Below are positions 53,061 through 61,358 of a stretch of 64,000 nucleotides of DNA, in pieces. Below the pieces are notes generated by a model. It was not told the DNA's origin. It worked only from the letters and a program-made list of their open reading frames with translations, and did not search any database. The first letter of the stretch is position 1; the number at the start of each line of letters is the position of its first letter. Location: assembly GCA_965213935.1 (NCBI GenBank), contig CBDCAO010000012.1, positions 496,001 through 560,000 of the forward strand, given 5' to 3'. This stretch comes from Bin52 sp965213935. GTDB taxonomy: Bacteria > Pseudomonadota > Alphaproteobacteria > Thalassobaculales > Thalassobaculaceae. The translations under genes were made by a program, and so were the position numbers.

Positions 53061-53973
53061 GAGATCGCTCGACATCCTGTGCATGGGCGAGGCGCTGGTC
53101 GAGTTCGTCCGCATTTCCGGTGGCGACACCTGGCAGGGCGGTTTCGGCGGCGACACCTCGAACTGCGCCATTGCCGCTGTGCGTCAGGGCGCGCGGGTCG
53201 GCTACCTCACCGCGCTTGGCAACGACCGGTTCGGCGACATCCTGCTCGAGCTGTGGCGCTCGGAGGGGATCGACGTGTCCGGCGTACGCCGGGATCCCTC
53301 GGCGCCGACCGGGGTCTACTTCATCGAGCCGGCGCCGGAAGGCCGCGACTTCACCTATTACCGCGCCGGGTCGGCGGCAAGCAGGCTCGCACCGGAACAC
53401 CTGCCGGAGCCGCTGATTCGCAGGGCACGGATCTTCCAGACCTCGGCGATCACCCAGGCGATCAGCGAAAGCGCCTGTGACGCGGTGTTCCGCGCGGTCG
53501 CACTCGCCCGGGCACACGGAGCCAGGGTGGCCTACGACGCCAACCTGCGTCTCAACCTGTGGAGCCTCGAACGCGCGCGCGCCATCATTCACGAGACTAT
53601 GCGCCACGCCGACATCCTGCTGCCCAGCCTGGAGGAGGCGCAGAGTCTGACGGGACTCGATCGTCCCGAAGCCATTCTCGATCGCTACCTCAAGTACGAG
53701 CCGGAACTCCTCGCCCTGACCTGCGGGGCCGACGGCGCGTGGATCGCCGCCCGGGGCAGGATCGAGCACATCCCCGCGCCCCGGCTTGCGACCGTCGATA
53801 CCAGCGGTGCCGGGGACACCTTCGCCGGCAGCCTGCTTGCCCGGCTTGCCGCCGGCGACGGGGAGTTCGAGGCCGCCCGCTACGCGGTGACGGCGGCAGC
53901 GCTTTCCACCACTGGCTACGGCGCCGTCGGGCCGATCCCCGATCGCGTCCGCACGATGACGGCGCTCGGATGA
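53053..53973 (+). CDS. PfkB-family sugar kinase (2-keto-3-deoxygluconate kinase-like)
   Basis: A 306-residue kinase. CMGEALVEFVRI near the start, GGDTSNCAIAAVRQGARVGYLTALGNDRFG (substrate site) and the PfkB-2 signature DTSGAGDTFAGSLLARLAAG with the catalytic Asp are clear. Of the PfkB kinases it looks nearest to KdgK, which makes KDPG, and fits a sugar-acid pathway with the neighbouring aldolase operon. ATG 53053 overlaps the hydrolase stop by 8 bp; ATG 53035 is also open. Confidence 0.9.
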   Translation: MGERSLDILCMGEALVEFVRISGGDTWQGGFGGDTSNCAIAAVRQGARVGYLTALGNDRFGDILLELWRSEGIDVSGVRRDPSAPTGVYFIEPAPEGRDFTYYRAGSAASRLAPEHLPEPLIRRARIFQTSAITQAISESACDAVFRAVALARAHGARVAYDANLRLNLWSLERARAIIHETMRHADILLPSLEEAQSLTGLDRPEAILDRYLKYEPELLALTCGADGAWIAARGRIEHIPAPRLATVDTSGAGDTFAGSLLARLAAGDGEFEAARYAVTAAALSTTGYGAVGPIPDRVRTMTALG

Positions 53974-53983
53974 CAGGCGGCGG

Positions 53984-54619
53984 TCAGGCGCCTCCTCCCT
54001 CACGTTCGAGCACGGTCCCGGTCGCCGGGCGCCTCAGCATCCGGTCCCTGTGATCCCGAACCCCGGGAAACCGGTCGACGCTCACCCCGTCGCGTTCGAG
54101 CCAGCGCGTCACGGTAAACAGGTAGGGATCAGCGACGGTATAGTCCTCGCCCATCACCCAGGGTCCGCGCAGCATGGTCGCCTCGATCAGCGCGAAACAC
54201 TCGATCATGTTCGCCGGCACCTTGACTGCCAGCGCCTCGATGACCTGCGGATCGTCGGTCCAGCGCGCCGCCCGGCCGCGATGGGCATGGGCGACGTGAA
54301 CGGTCGAGCACAGGTAGGAGTTGAAGGACTGCATGGAGGCGAACTCGAAGCTGTCGTCCAGCGGCGCCAGCCCGGCGTCGGGATGACTCTGGGCGAGGAA
54401 GGCAAGGACCGCCGGAGTTTCGGTCAGAATGCCGCGCGGGGTCACCAGGCTCGGGACCCGCGCCTTGGGATTGATCGTGCGGTAATCCTCGCCGCGCTGT
54501 TCCGAGCGCGAGAAGTCCACCCGCACGGGGCAATATCCGACACCCGCTTCCTCCAGCGTGATGTGCGAGGCGAGCGAACACGCGCCCGGCGCGTAGTAGA
54601 GCGTGTACACCTGTGTCAC
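53984..54619 (-). CDS. glutathione S-transferase family protein
   Basis: A 211-residue GST: thioredoxin-like N-domain YYAPGACSLASHITLEEAG (catalytic Cys/Ser region), INPKARVPSLVTPRGILTETPAVLAFLAQ with the cis-Pro and the glutathione-binding ETPA/E-S site, and a helical C-domain with GEDYTVADPYLFTVTRWLE. Beta-class-like. Convergent with the kinase gene. Confidence 0.93.
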   Translation of the reverse strand: MTQVYTLYYAPGACSLASHITLEEAGVGYCPVRVDFSRSEQRGEDYRTINPKARVPSLVTPRGILTETPAVLAFLAQSHPDAGLAPLDDSFEFASMQSFNSYLCSTVHVAHAHRGRAARWTDDPQVIEALAVKVPANMIECFALIEATMLRGPWVMGEDYTVADPYLFTVTRWLERDGVSVDRFPGVRDHRDRMLRRPATGTVLEREGGGA

Positions 54620-54689
54620 TCCTTCGAAGACAATTCACGGTTCCGGCATCCCGGTACGCACGCCACTGCCGCCGTACTGTCGTGCATGC

Positions 54690-55004
54690 GCGGGCCGAGT
54701 GCCTCCATCGCCGCATCGGGAGCCTGCGGCCGGGCGCCATCATGATCAAGGACACCCTCTCGGCATACAAGGTCGACGGGGCCTGCCAGGCCGTCGAGGC
54801 GCACGGAGCCGAACTCGTCCATCTGCCACCGCACTCTCCCGACCTGAACCGGACCGAGCAGCTGTTCGCCGGGTTCAGGGCGCTGCTGCGCAAGGCGACC
54901 ACCCCGTCAGCAACCTGTGGGCAGTCATCGGCAGGTTGTTCGAGAGCTTCGAACCCGACAAGTGCGCCAACGATTTCCGCCACGCCGGATATTGTTCAAC
55001 CTGA
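54690..55004 (+). pseudogene. IS630-family transposase C-terminal remnant
   Basis: LRPGAIMIKDTLSAYKVDG, then AEAHGAELVHLPPHSPDLNRTEQLF, show the second D (in KDTLSAYK) and the E (in DLNRTEQ) of the IS630 catalytic triad. Near 54905 the frame slips, and the tail NLWAVIGRLFESFEPDKCANDFRHAGY, which is the normal IS630 end, continues in another frame. The N-terminal half is absent. Start of the remnant is approximate. Confidence 0.75.
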
Positions 55005-56014
55005 ACGGAGGGCGTCGGCGGAACGGGTGCCTTTCACCGTCGTCTCCACGCGCTGCGGTAGCCCGGCAGTTCTCCGATGGCGAGGACGTTCTCGCCTCCC
55101 CCGAGCGCCAGGCTCGCGTGCGTGTGACCTTGATGGTACAGCGGCGTAGTCTGGGGTCCTGTCACCCTGTCCACCGCGTTCCCTGCACCTGCACCGTCAC
55201 TCCTCCTCACATCATTCCACCGTTGCGGGATTCCGACATGGATGCCGGCGCTCCCTCCTCGCCGTGCGCCGCCGTGCATGCCCAGGCCGAGCTCCATCTC
55301 CAGTACCTGATCGGGCTGCAGCTGATGATCGCCACCAGGGAAGGCGGAGGAGTGGCGCAGGGCGATCGCATGACTTGAGTTTGGGATTTGGAGCGTGTTC
55401 TCTGCGGAGTAGTCCGACGGCCTTGGATTGCCCACCGGCCTGGGAAGGATGTCTGCCGGGTGAAGCCTCCCGTCGGAGTCGAGAACAATAGATTGATTCA
55501 CGACGCTGGCATGGACGCACGCGCTTCCCCACTGCCGACGTGCGGGCCGTTGGGCGGGCCGCTGGGCAGGGTCCTGAAGCGCGCGTTACTGAAGCCCAGG
55601 TGCAGACGGCCCCACTGGTCGCCTTACTCCCTACTCGATCGAGCGGCCGTGCGCACCACACTTCAGCGCCGCCGCCGAGAACACCAGAAGCGCCAAACAG
55701 CGCCACCGACGCTACGATACACAGCGCATTGTCCCGCCCATCCCCGGCATCGCGCCAAGATAGTGGTACGCCTGCATCAGGTTGCAGAACCACGCACCGT
55801 CCGCCACTGCCACGATGTCGACACCCACCTCGGAAACCACCGCCACCGCCATTTCGTCCAAACGCCCGCCTCGCAGCCATGACATGCGAGCATGGCGGAG
55901 ACTTTCAGCATCGCCGTCAACACCCTGTCACCCGGAGCGAATACTCAAAGAATGCATCCGTCCTCCTCACCCCAACCTGTCGAGTTGACAGGATTCCAGC
56001 ACGCGACTACGACT
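55005..56014. other. gene-poor stretch between IS remnants
   Basis: About 1 kb. Open frames here are high-GC shadows of each other with no recognised motif on either strand. It likely contains decayed sequence beyond the IS630 remnant. Confidence 0.5.
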
Positions 56015-56978
56015 GAGAGCTTGAATCATAAGTCATTGATATGGTTTTATATATTAGTTTCAAGCGGTTGCCCCTCGCGCCACCCTTCGCATCAGGAACC
56101 GGCAGGCCGCCAGTTGTGCCCAGGCCAGAGAGCTTTCCAGCGTCCTCTCGAAGTCCTTGGCCAAGCGCCGGCACCGCGACATCCAGGCGAAGGTCCGCTC
56201 GACGACCCAGCGACGATACAGCACGGTGAAGGATGTGAGATTCTTGGGTTTTTGCACAATCTCGAGCAGATCGGCGAGTCCCAGCTCCGCCAGCGCCCTC
56301 GCAAGCTTCGGACCCTGATACCCACCATCGGCCCACAGTCGGGTCACCGTCGGCGCCTTCTCCAGCATCGCAAGGATCACCTCCGGCGCACCGTCCCGAT
56401 CCTGCACACTGGCCACGTGAACCCGGATCGCAAGCGGGATCCCTTCAACGTCAACCGCAACATGACGCTTGCGGCCATTGATCTTCTTGCCGGCGTCATA
56501 GCCCGCAGGGCCTCCGCTTTCCGTCGTCTTCACGGTCTGACTGTCAATCGCCGCAGCCGTCGGCTCCCCAGAGCGTCCCGCCAGAGCCCGCGCCTGCTCG
56601 CGCAACGCATCCAGCATGCAGTCGAAGACACCGCTGGCGCGCCATGCGTAGAAAGAGTTCTGAACAGTCGTAAACGGCGGAAAACACTTGGGAATGGCAC
56701 GCCACTGACATCCTGTCGCCAGCATGTACTGAACCGCGTTGAACACATCCCGAAGGTCCGTCGTGCGCGGTCGTCCCCGCGTCGACGGTTCCGGGAGAAG
56801 ATGTCTGATCACGTCCCACTCTTCATCCGTGAGATCGCTTTCATATCGATCCTGCGAGCGCCTATACTGCGCATGAGTGGCCTCGTCCCAAGACATGTGG
56901 ACCTCCTCGTCTGGTGTCGGAGCCGACAAGGATATACCACATGTGGCGAGGCCATTCGCACTTCTAGGTCAAGCTCTT
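56015..56978 (-). mobile_element. IS5-family insertion sequence
   Basis: A complete-looking copy of about 960 bp. The left end begins GAGAGCTTGAATCATAAGTC (56015-56034); reading inward from the right end (56978 down) gives AAGAGCTTGACCTAGAAGTG, so 14 of 20 bases match, with a perfect AGAGCTTGA core. The flanks (TGA, TTA) do not give an exact target duplication. It carries one transposase gene on the minus strand and sits under 200 bp upstream of the GPP34-P450 gene. Confidence 0.75.
56060..56896 (-). CDS. IS5-family transposase
   Basis: A 278-residue DDE enzyme, intact. SDLTDEEWDVIRHLLP and RGRPRTTDLRDVFNAVQYMLATGCQWRAIP are the IS5 N-terminus; D in AAIDSQTVKTTESGG, D in RLWADGGYQGPKL and E in RWVVERTFAWMSRCRRLAKDFE give the catalytic residues. 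GGAGG six bases before the ATG at 56896 decides the start over the open codons to 56929. Likely active or recently so. Confidence 0.92.
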   Translation of the reverse strand: MSWDEATHAQYRRSQDRYESDLTDEEWDVIRHLLPEPSTRGRPRTTDLRDVFNAVQYMLATGCQWRAIPKCFPPFTTVQNSFYAWRASGVFDCMLDALREQARALAGRSGEPTAAAIDSQTVKTTESGGPAGYDAGKKINGRKRHVAVDVEGIPLAIRVHVASVQDRDGAPEVILAMLEKAPTVTRLWADGGYQGPKLARALAELGLADLLEIVQKPKNLTSFTVLYRRWVVERTFAWMSRCRRLAKDFERTLESSLAWAQLAACRFLMRRVARGATA

Positions 56979-57159
56979 AGAGCCTGTTCTGCAACTTGCC
57001 AATTTGCCGACAATAGCGCTGAAGTCACCATTCAGCGTCCGCGTCCCGATGACTTTGAATGTCCTGGAAGGCGACACCGTCCGGCATTCGGACAGGCAGG
57101 CGCCTCAAATCAAGGTGATCAGGGTTTTCGATTACCCACTGAGTGGAGTTCTCTACACC

Positions 57160-59178
57160 ATGGCGAAGCGTTCGCTGAACATTCCACAAGAATTCCTTTG
57201 CATGATTCTCAACGAACAGACCGGGTACTTCTATCAACTGGACGGTTGGAATTTGAACTGCGTCATCGTAGGTGCAGTTCTGGCCGATCTCGCCCTGCAA
57301 CTACGCATCGACTCGGATCAGCGATCACTTACTCTTTTATCCGAAATCAAAACCGAGGATCCCATTCTGGATCCGTGCCTGGAGACAATAGCTTCACATT
57401 CAGGCCCGCCTAGAGAGACACGTTACTGGATAGAACAGCTTACAGCTCATTCCGACACTATTATCAGCGACACTTTGACCTCCTTGGTAGATCTAGGCGT
57501 TTTGAAGCATTATGAAGGTGATTTTTACACAATTGATAAATCCATTCGGAACGGGGAACCGCAAGAACATCACAAAGGTGAAAGGGTCAACCCATATGTC
57601 AAGGCGCGCATTAGAGAAGCGATTTTCACCGACGCCATTCCCGATCCAGAAGACTCCTTTATCATCGGCCTATTGAACGCGTGCAATGTTCTTACACTCA
57701 TTTTTGAAATCGATGCAGAACACGAAAAACGTATCGAGTGGATTTGTAATACCGAGCTGATCAACCGGGACATCTCTGCTGCTGTTACGCAAACTATCGT
57801 CGCACCGATGTTGCGGCAGACACCTCTCACAAAACATATTCCGAAGATTCCTCTGAAAAGCATACTGTCAAACCAACATTTGAGGAATGGCAACCTTCCC
57901 GCTCTATTTGGTAGTCTCGCCGAACAATATGGCCCGGTCTTTCAAATTGGTGTGCCGTTTCAGAAAACGCGAACATTCATGGCCGGGCCTGAAATCAATC
58001 AATGGGTATCCAGAAATGCGCGCCGAACCATGACGTCCGGTAGCTTTTTTCGGGACGTGGAAAAGGCTTGTGGTGCAAACGGATTGATCCCGTCGTTGGA
58101 TGGCGCGGAACACTTTCAGTTCCGGAAGGTGATGACAAAAGTCTATTCTACAGATAGAATCCATGAGAGGCTGGTTGAAATATGCCAACTGTCTCAGCAG
58201 TTCATGCTCTCTGAAGACTGGAAAGCAGGTTCGGTACTGGAAGTACAGCGAGATACTCGATTAATGATCAACTTGCAAATGTTTCAACTTCTTCTCAGTA
58301 CGAACGCACAAGATCTTTTTGAGGATTTGGTCAAATGGAATGAAAGGGCAATCATTTGTTACGTCGGAGACCTCCTCCCAAAGTTCCTGTCGCACACCCC
58401 TGCGATGAAACGTCGTTTCCGGCTTTACGACAAGCTCTTGCAACGCATCGAACAAAATCATACTCCTTATCAACGCGCGGGTGCTATGCGGAATTTGGGA
58501 GATGACCTTATTTCGTTGCACAGCAACGACCCTCAATTTGTTCCCGAGCAGAACCTTCCATTCATGTTGGCAGTGACGCCCGTATTTCAAAGCATTTATC
58601 TTGGCGACTGTTTGGGATTCGCGCTGTTTGAAATGGCAAGACAACCGGAACTGGCCGCGAAAATTCGGAAAGAAGCTAACGCCATATTTGAAAGCACAGA
58701 TTTGAGCGACGGTAGCTTTTCTCTGAACAAGTGTGACACTACACGTCGTTTCCTCATGGAGTGTCTCCGCAAGTACCCAATTATTCCCATGGTAGTGCGT
58801 AACGTGGCGAATTCTTGTATAGTGGAAAATTATTCGCTACCGCTTGGTGAACGGTTGTTCATTATGCAGACCGCGTCTCATTATATGAGTGATTGCTTTC
58901 CGGACCCCTACAAGTTTGATATCGACCGTTATCTGCCATCGCGCAAGGAACATCACGGTCCTGGATATGCGCCGTTTGGCCTAGACACCCACAGGTGCAT
59001 GGGCCAGATTTGGGTGCACTTTCAGTTGATGCTTACCCTGTTGAATATTGCATATTATTTTGAGTTTGTGCCGTTGCCCAAAAATTATAGACTCAAGATT
59101 AATCCCTTGCCAGGATTGTCAGTTACCAGGAAACTTAAGTTGCGTATCGCAAAACAGTTACACGAGTTGCCCACTTGA
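57160..59178 (+). CDS. GPP34 (GOLPH3-like) domain fused to a cytochrome P450
   Basis: A 672-residue protein from ATG 57160, chosen because GGAG lies 11 bases upstream and the GPP34 domain starts right after; open frame extends to TTG 57004 and ATG 57049. Residues about 5-210 match GOLPH3/Vps74 in order: EFLCMILNEQTGYF, VGAVLADLALQLRI, DPILDPCLETI, YWIEQLTAHS, LVDLGVLKHYEGDFY, IGLLNACNVLTLIFE. A P450 follows: HFQFRKVMTKVYS (helix C region), ExxR in MECLRKYP, FDIDRYLPSR and the haem loop FGLDTHRCMG with the Cys ligand. The second Gly of the loop is Asp, and the usual AGxDT I-helix motif is absent (TPVFQSIYLGD), so chemistry may be atypical. GOLPH3 proteins bind phosphoinositide membranes; a bacterial fusion suggests a membrane-tethered oxidase of lipid or sterol. 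The gene is clearly AT-richer than the core. Confidence 0.85.
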   Translation: MAKRSLNIPQEFLCMILNEQTGYFYQLDGWNLNCVIVGAVLADLALQLRIDSDQRSLTLLSEIKTEDPILDPCLETIASHSGPPRETRYWIEQLTAHSDTIISDTLTSLVDLGVLKHYEGDFYTIDKSIRNGEPQEHHKGERVNPYVKARIREAIFTDAIPDPEDSFIIGLLNACNVLTLIFEIDAEHEKRIEWICNTELINRDISAAVTQTIVAPMLRQTPLTKHIPKIPLKSILSNQHLRNGNLPALFGSLAEQYGPVFQIGVPFQKTRTFMAGPEINQWVSRNARRTMTSGSFFRDVEKACGANGLIPSLDGAEHFQFRKVMTKVYSTDRIHERLVEICQLSQQFMLSEDWKAGSVLEVQRDTRLMINLQMFQLLLSTNAQDLFEDLVKWNERAIICYVGDLLPKFLSHTPAMKRRFRLYDKLLQRIEQNHTPYQRAGAMRNLGDDLISLHSNDPQFVPEQNLPFMLAVTPVFQSIYLGDCLGFALFEMARQPELAAKIRKEANAIFESTDLSDGSFSLNKCDTTRRFLMECLRKYPIIPMVVRNVANSCIVENYSLPLGERLFIMQTASHYMSDCFPDPYKFDIDRYLPSRKEHHGPGYAPFGLDTHRCMGQIWVHFQLMLTLLNIAYYFEFVPLPKNYRLKINPLPGLSVTRKLKLRIAKQLHELPT

Positions 59179-59617
59179 AGAATGTACCCTTGTGCAGGCC
59201 CTTTGACCCGCAAACTGTATACCCAATGGCGGCGGTGTAGGTGACGGCTAGGAAGCGCGCATATTTGATGGAGTCGTGCGTTTTCTTGGGTCGCGACAAA
59301 CAGGGTGAGACTGGCGACGCCGGGATTGTGACGGGGCCGGGGACGGAAGGAGGGCGTAGCCCGACTGGAGTCCTCGGCCCCCGTCGCGCGAAGATTTTGG
59401 CCTCCTGCGGGGAGGAGCCGTCGTGGCGATAGCGGCGTGGGGACCCGGGCTGCGGCAGAGAGTAGACTCGATCTGCTGAGAACGATACGGCGCCGGCCTC
59501 GTCTGCTTGCTGGCAACGACCGGCGCCGCACCCCCAGGGCTGTGCAAGGCGCGGCCCGTCTGCACAGTATCGTGCGGGTTCTGGTGGGGGTCCGCCCCGT
59601 TCTCATCGGTTGTCGCG
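59179..59617. other. gap between the P450 gene and IS21 debris
   Basis: About 440 bp. No gene was recognised. The composition rises from AT-richer to GC-rich near 59240, which marks the boundary between the P450 cargo and the insertion-sequence debris. Confidence 0.5.
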
Positions 59618-59854
59618 ATGAGGAACGCCGCCTGCCTGTTCACCTGCGCCTTGTGCCGTCGTCAGGTTGTTCTCTGCCGGCGATGCGACCACGGCAACAT
59701 CTACTGTTCGCAGCGCTGCAGCGGCCGGGCGCGACGGCGGTCGGTACGCCGTGCCGGGCAGCGCTACCAGGACAGCCGCCGGGGCCGTCACAAGCATGCC
59801 GAGCGCCAGCGGCGCTACCGCGACCGTCGCCGCGTCCGGCGCGAAGGGAGTGAG
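59618..59854 (+). CDS. IS21-associated cysteine-rich passenger protein
   Basis: 79 codons: FTCALCRRQVVLCRRCDHGNIYCSQRCSG has four CxxC-like cysteine pairs of a zinc ribbon, then RRAGQRYQDSRRGRHKHAERQRRYRDRRR, a strongly basic region. This small protein type commonly precedes istA in IS21-like elements; its function is unknown. It is fused in frame to istA here because the usual stop is missing. Confidence 0.6.
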
Positions 59855-60335
59855 ATGGCGATCGACAAGCAGACCCGTGCCGAGATCCTGCGTCTGCATT
59901 TTGCCGAGAAGTGGAAGATCGGCACGATTGCGCGCCAGCTCGGTGTCCATCACGGCACGGTCGAGCGCGCGGTGGCGGCCAGCGGGGCGCCGGTGCGTGC
60001 GAAGCAGCGCAGGGCGTCGAAGATCGATCCGTTCTGGCCCTTCATCCGTCAGACCCTGGCGGCCTGGCCCAGGCTGCCCTCCAGCCGGCTCTACCGGATG
60101 GCGGTCGAGCGCGGCTACCGGGGGAGCCAGAGCCACTTCCGGCACATGATCGCGCCCGAGCGGCCGCGGCTCGTGGCCGAGGCCTATCTGCGGCTCAAGG
60201 TCCTGCCCGGCGAGCAGGCCCAGGTTGACTGGGCCCACTTCGGCAAGGTGAGGATCGGGCGCGCGGAGCGCCCGCTGATGGGCTTCGTGATGGTGCTCGG
60301 CCACTCGCGCCGCATCTTCCTGCGATTCTGCCTCA
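59855..60335 (+). pseudogene. istA: IS21-type transposase IstA, truncated
   Basis: From the ATG after AAGGGAG: MAIDKQTRAEILRLHFAEKWK and the helix-turn-helix TIARQLGVHHGTVERAV, then PSSRLYRMAVERGYRGSQSHFR and the first catalytic Asp in QAQVDWAHFGKV. After RRIFLRF the similarity stops at about 60335, where a second IS21-type end is inserted. The C-terminal half and istB are absent, so it is dead. Confidence 0.8.
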
Positions 60336-60381
60336 ATGCTCTTCCAAAATTGACCCACCATGCTCCTCCAATAGTGATCCG
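60336..60381. repeat. two imperfect 22-bp tandem repeats, IS21-type end
   Basis: ATGCTCTTCCAAAATTGACC (60336 onward, 22 bp in all) is followed by ATGCTCCTCCAATAGTGATC (60360 onward). The two copies match at 17 of 22 bases and are 24 bp apart start to start. Multiple such repeats inside the terminal region are typical of IS21 elements. They mark the break in the plus-strand istA. Confidence 0.65.
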
Positions 60382-60598
60382 GCTGTTCAGGCATTTCCTT
60401 CCCGGTACGGGTGTTTTTCCGGTTGTGGTTATCGGGAGGACGAGGGATGACGGGGGGATCGGGTCAGGCGCTGCGGCGGGTTGCTGATGATGTGAGATCC
60501 AGGCCCCTTGGCGAGGTTGCGCGGCTCGTTTGAGTTGCCGTCGGGATCCGACGGACCGTTCTCGCTGGTGTCGGTCGGGTTCGGTGATCACTGTGCGT

Positions 60599-60781
60599 GC
60601 CGTGAAGTTCTACCATCACCTTCAGGAGTGCGGCGGCGGCGGGGCGATCGACCTTGTGGATCATGGTCTCGCCTGCAGTCCCGTGGAGGAGATCCGGTGG
60701 CTGGCCGGGCGTGCATGTGTGCCGGAGATTGAGGAGCCGGTGGCCCCGGACGGGGCGCGGACATTGGTGCCGTGTGGGTAA
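60599..60781 (+). pseudogene. DUF3991/Toprim-like primase fragment
   Basis: AVKFYHHLQECGGGGAIDLVDHG followed by SPVEEIRWLAGRACVPEIEE resembles the CHC2-like DUF3991 N-terminal region of plasmid and ICE Toprim proteins (GGGGAIDLVMHLxxxxFxxAVxWLAxR). Only about 60 codons are present, without the Toprim domain. It suggests part of a plasmid or integrative element once entered here. Confidence 0.45.
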
Positions 60782-60830
60782 AGTCTGACAGGCCCTGCCG
60801 GCCCGGTTCGTGCTTCTGGCGGAAGATCAA

Positions 60831-61121
60831 TCACCTCCCGCGCCGGTCCAGGGTACGCCGCACGCCCGTGTCCAACTCGGGATGGCGGCGCATCAGCTCC
60901 TGGAAAACACCAGCCTGGCGGATGCCCGGGCTGTTCTCGAGAACCGGCACGAAGACGGTGTCCAAGACATCGGCCAACGGGTCAGGCCGCCGCCGGCCCC
61001 GTGGCCTGGCCTCCTCCTGATCGAGAAGTGGTAGATCGGCGCCCAGACGGTAGCCGGTGGCTCGGCTGAAACCCGCCTTCGCGGACCCGAATTCGGTTGT
61101 GTGGGTCTTTCTCAGCTTCAT
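60831..61121 (-). pseudogene. second IS21-family transposase (IstA) N-terminal fragment
   Basis: From ATG 61121: MKLRKTHTTEFGSAKAGFSRATGYRLGAD, then RRRPDPLADVLDTVFVPVLENSPGIR and FQELMRRHPELDTGVRRTLDRR, the N-terminal region of another IS21-type IstA lineage. It is on the opposite strand to the first copy and ends after about 95 residues. It probably belongs with the repeats at 60336-60381 as the other end of the same element. Confidence 0.7.
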
Positions 61122-61358
61122 GCAGAGCCTCTTCTGGCAAACTCGTTGATGAGGCGGCCGCGCACCCCTGTACTCCCCTTCGACCCGGGAGAGCACAATC
61201 GTCGCCCAACCGGCCACCGACGCCACAAGACTTCCGGAACTGGCCGACGAACACCGTCTCTCCCTGATAGCCGCCGGACTCTCATCCTTCATTTCGCCCG
61301 GCACAACGAGAATATCCATACACAAACGCATCAACCTGATGCTCTGGGCACACGGTTG

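Noticed and set aside
51918..53171. Minus-strand frame of 417 codons over the serine hydrolase
   Set aside because: The plus strand has the SxxK and YxN motifs of a serine hydrolase; the minus frame is a shadow.
55892..56980. Plus-strand frame of 362 codons across the IS5 copy
   Set aside because: It is antisense to the conserved IS5 transposase.
57004..57160. TTG at 57004 or ATG at 57049 as the P450 start
   Set aside because: Neither has a ribosome-binding site, whereas ATG 57160 has GGAG upstream and begins right at the GPP34 domain. They remain possible.
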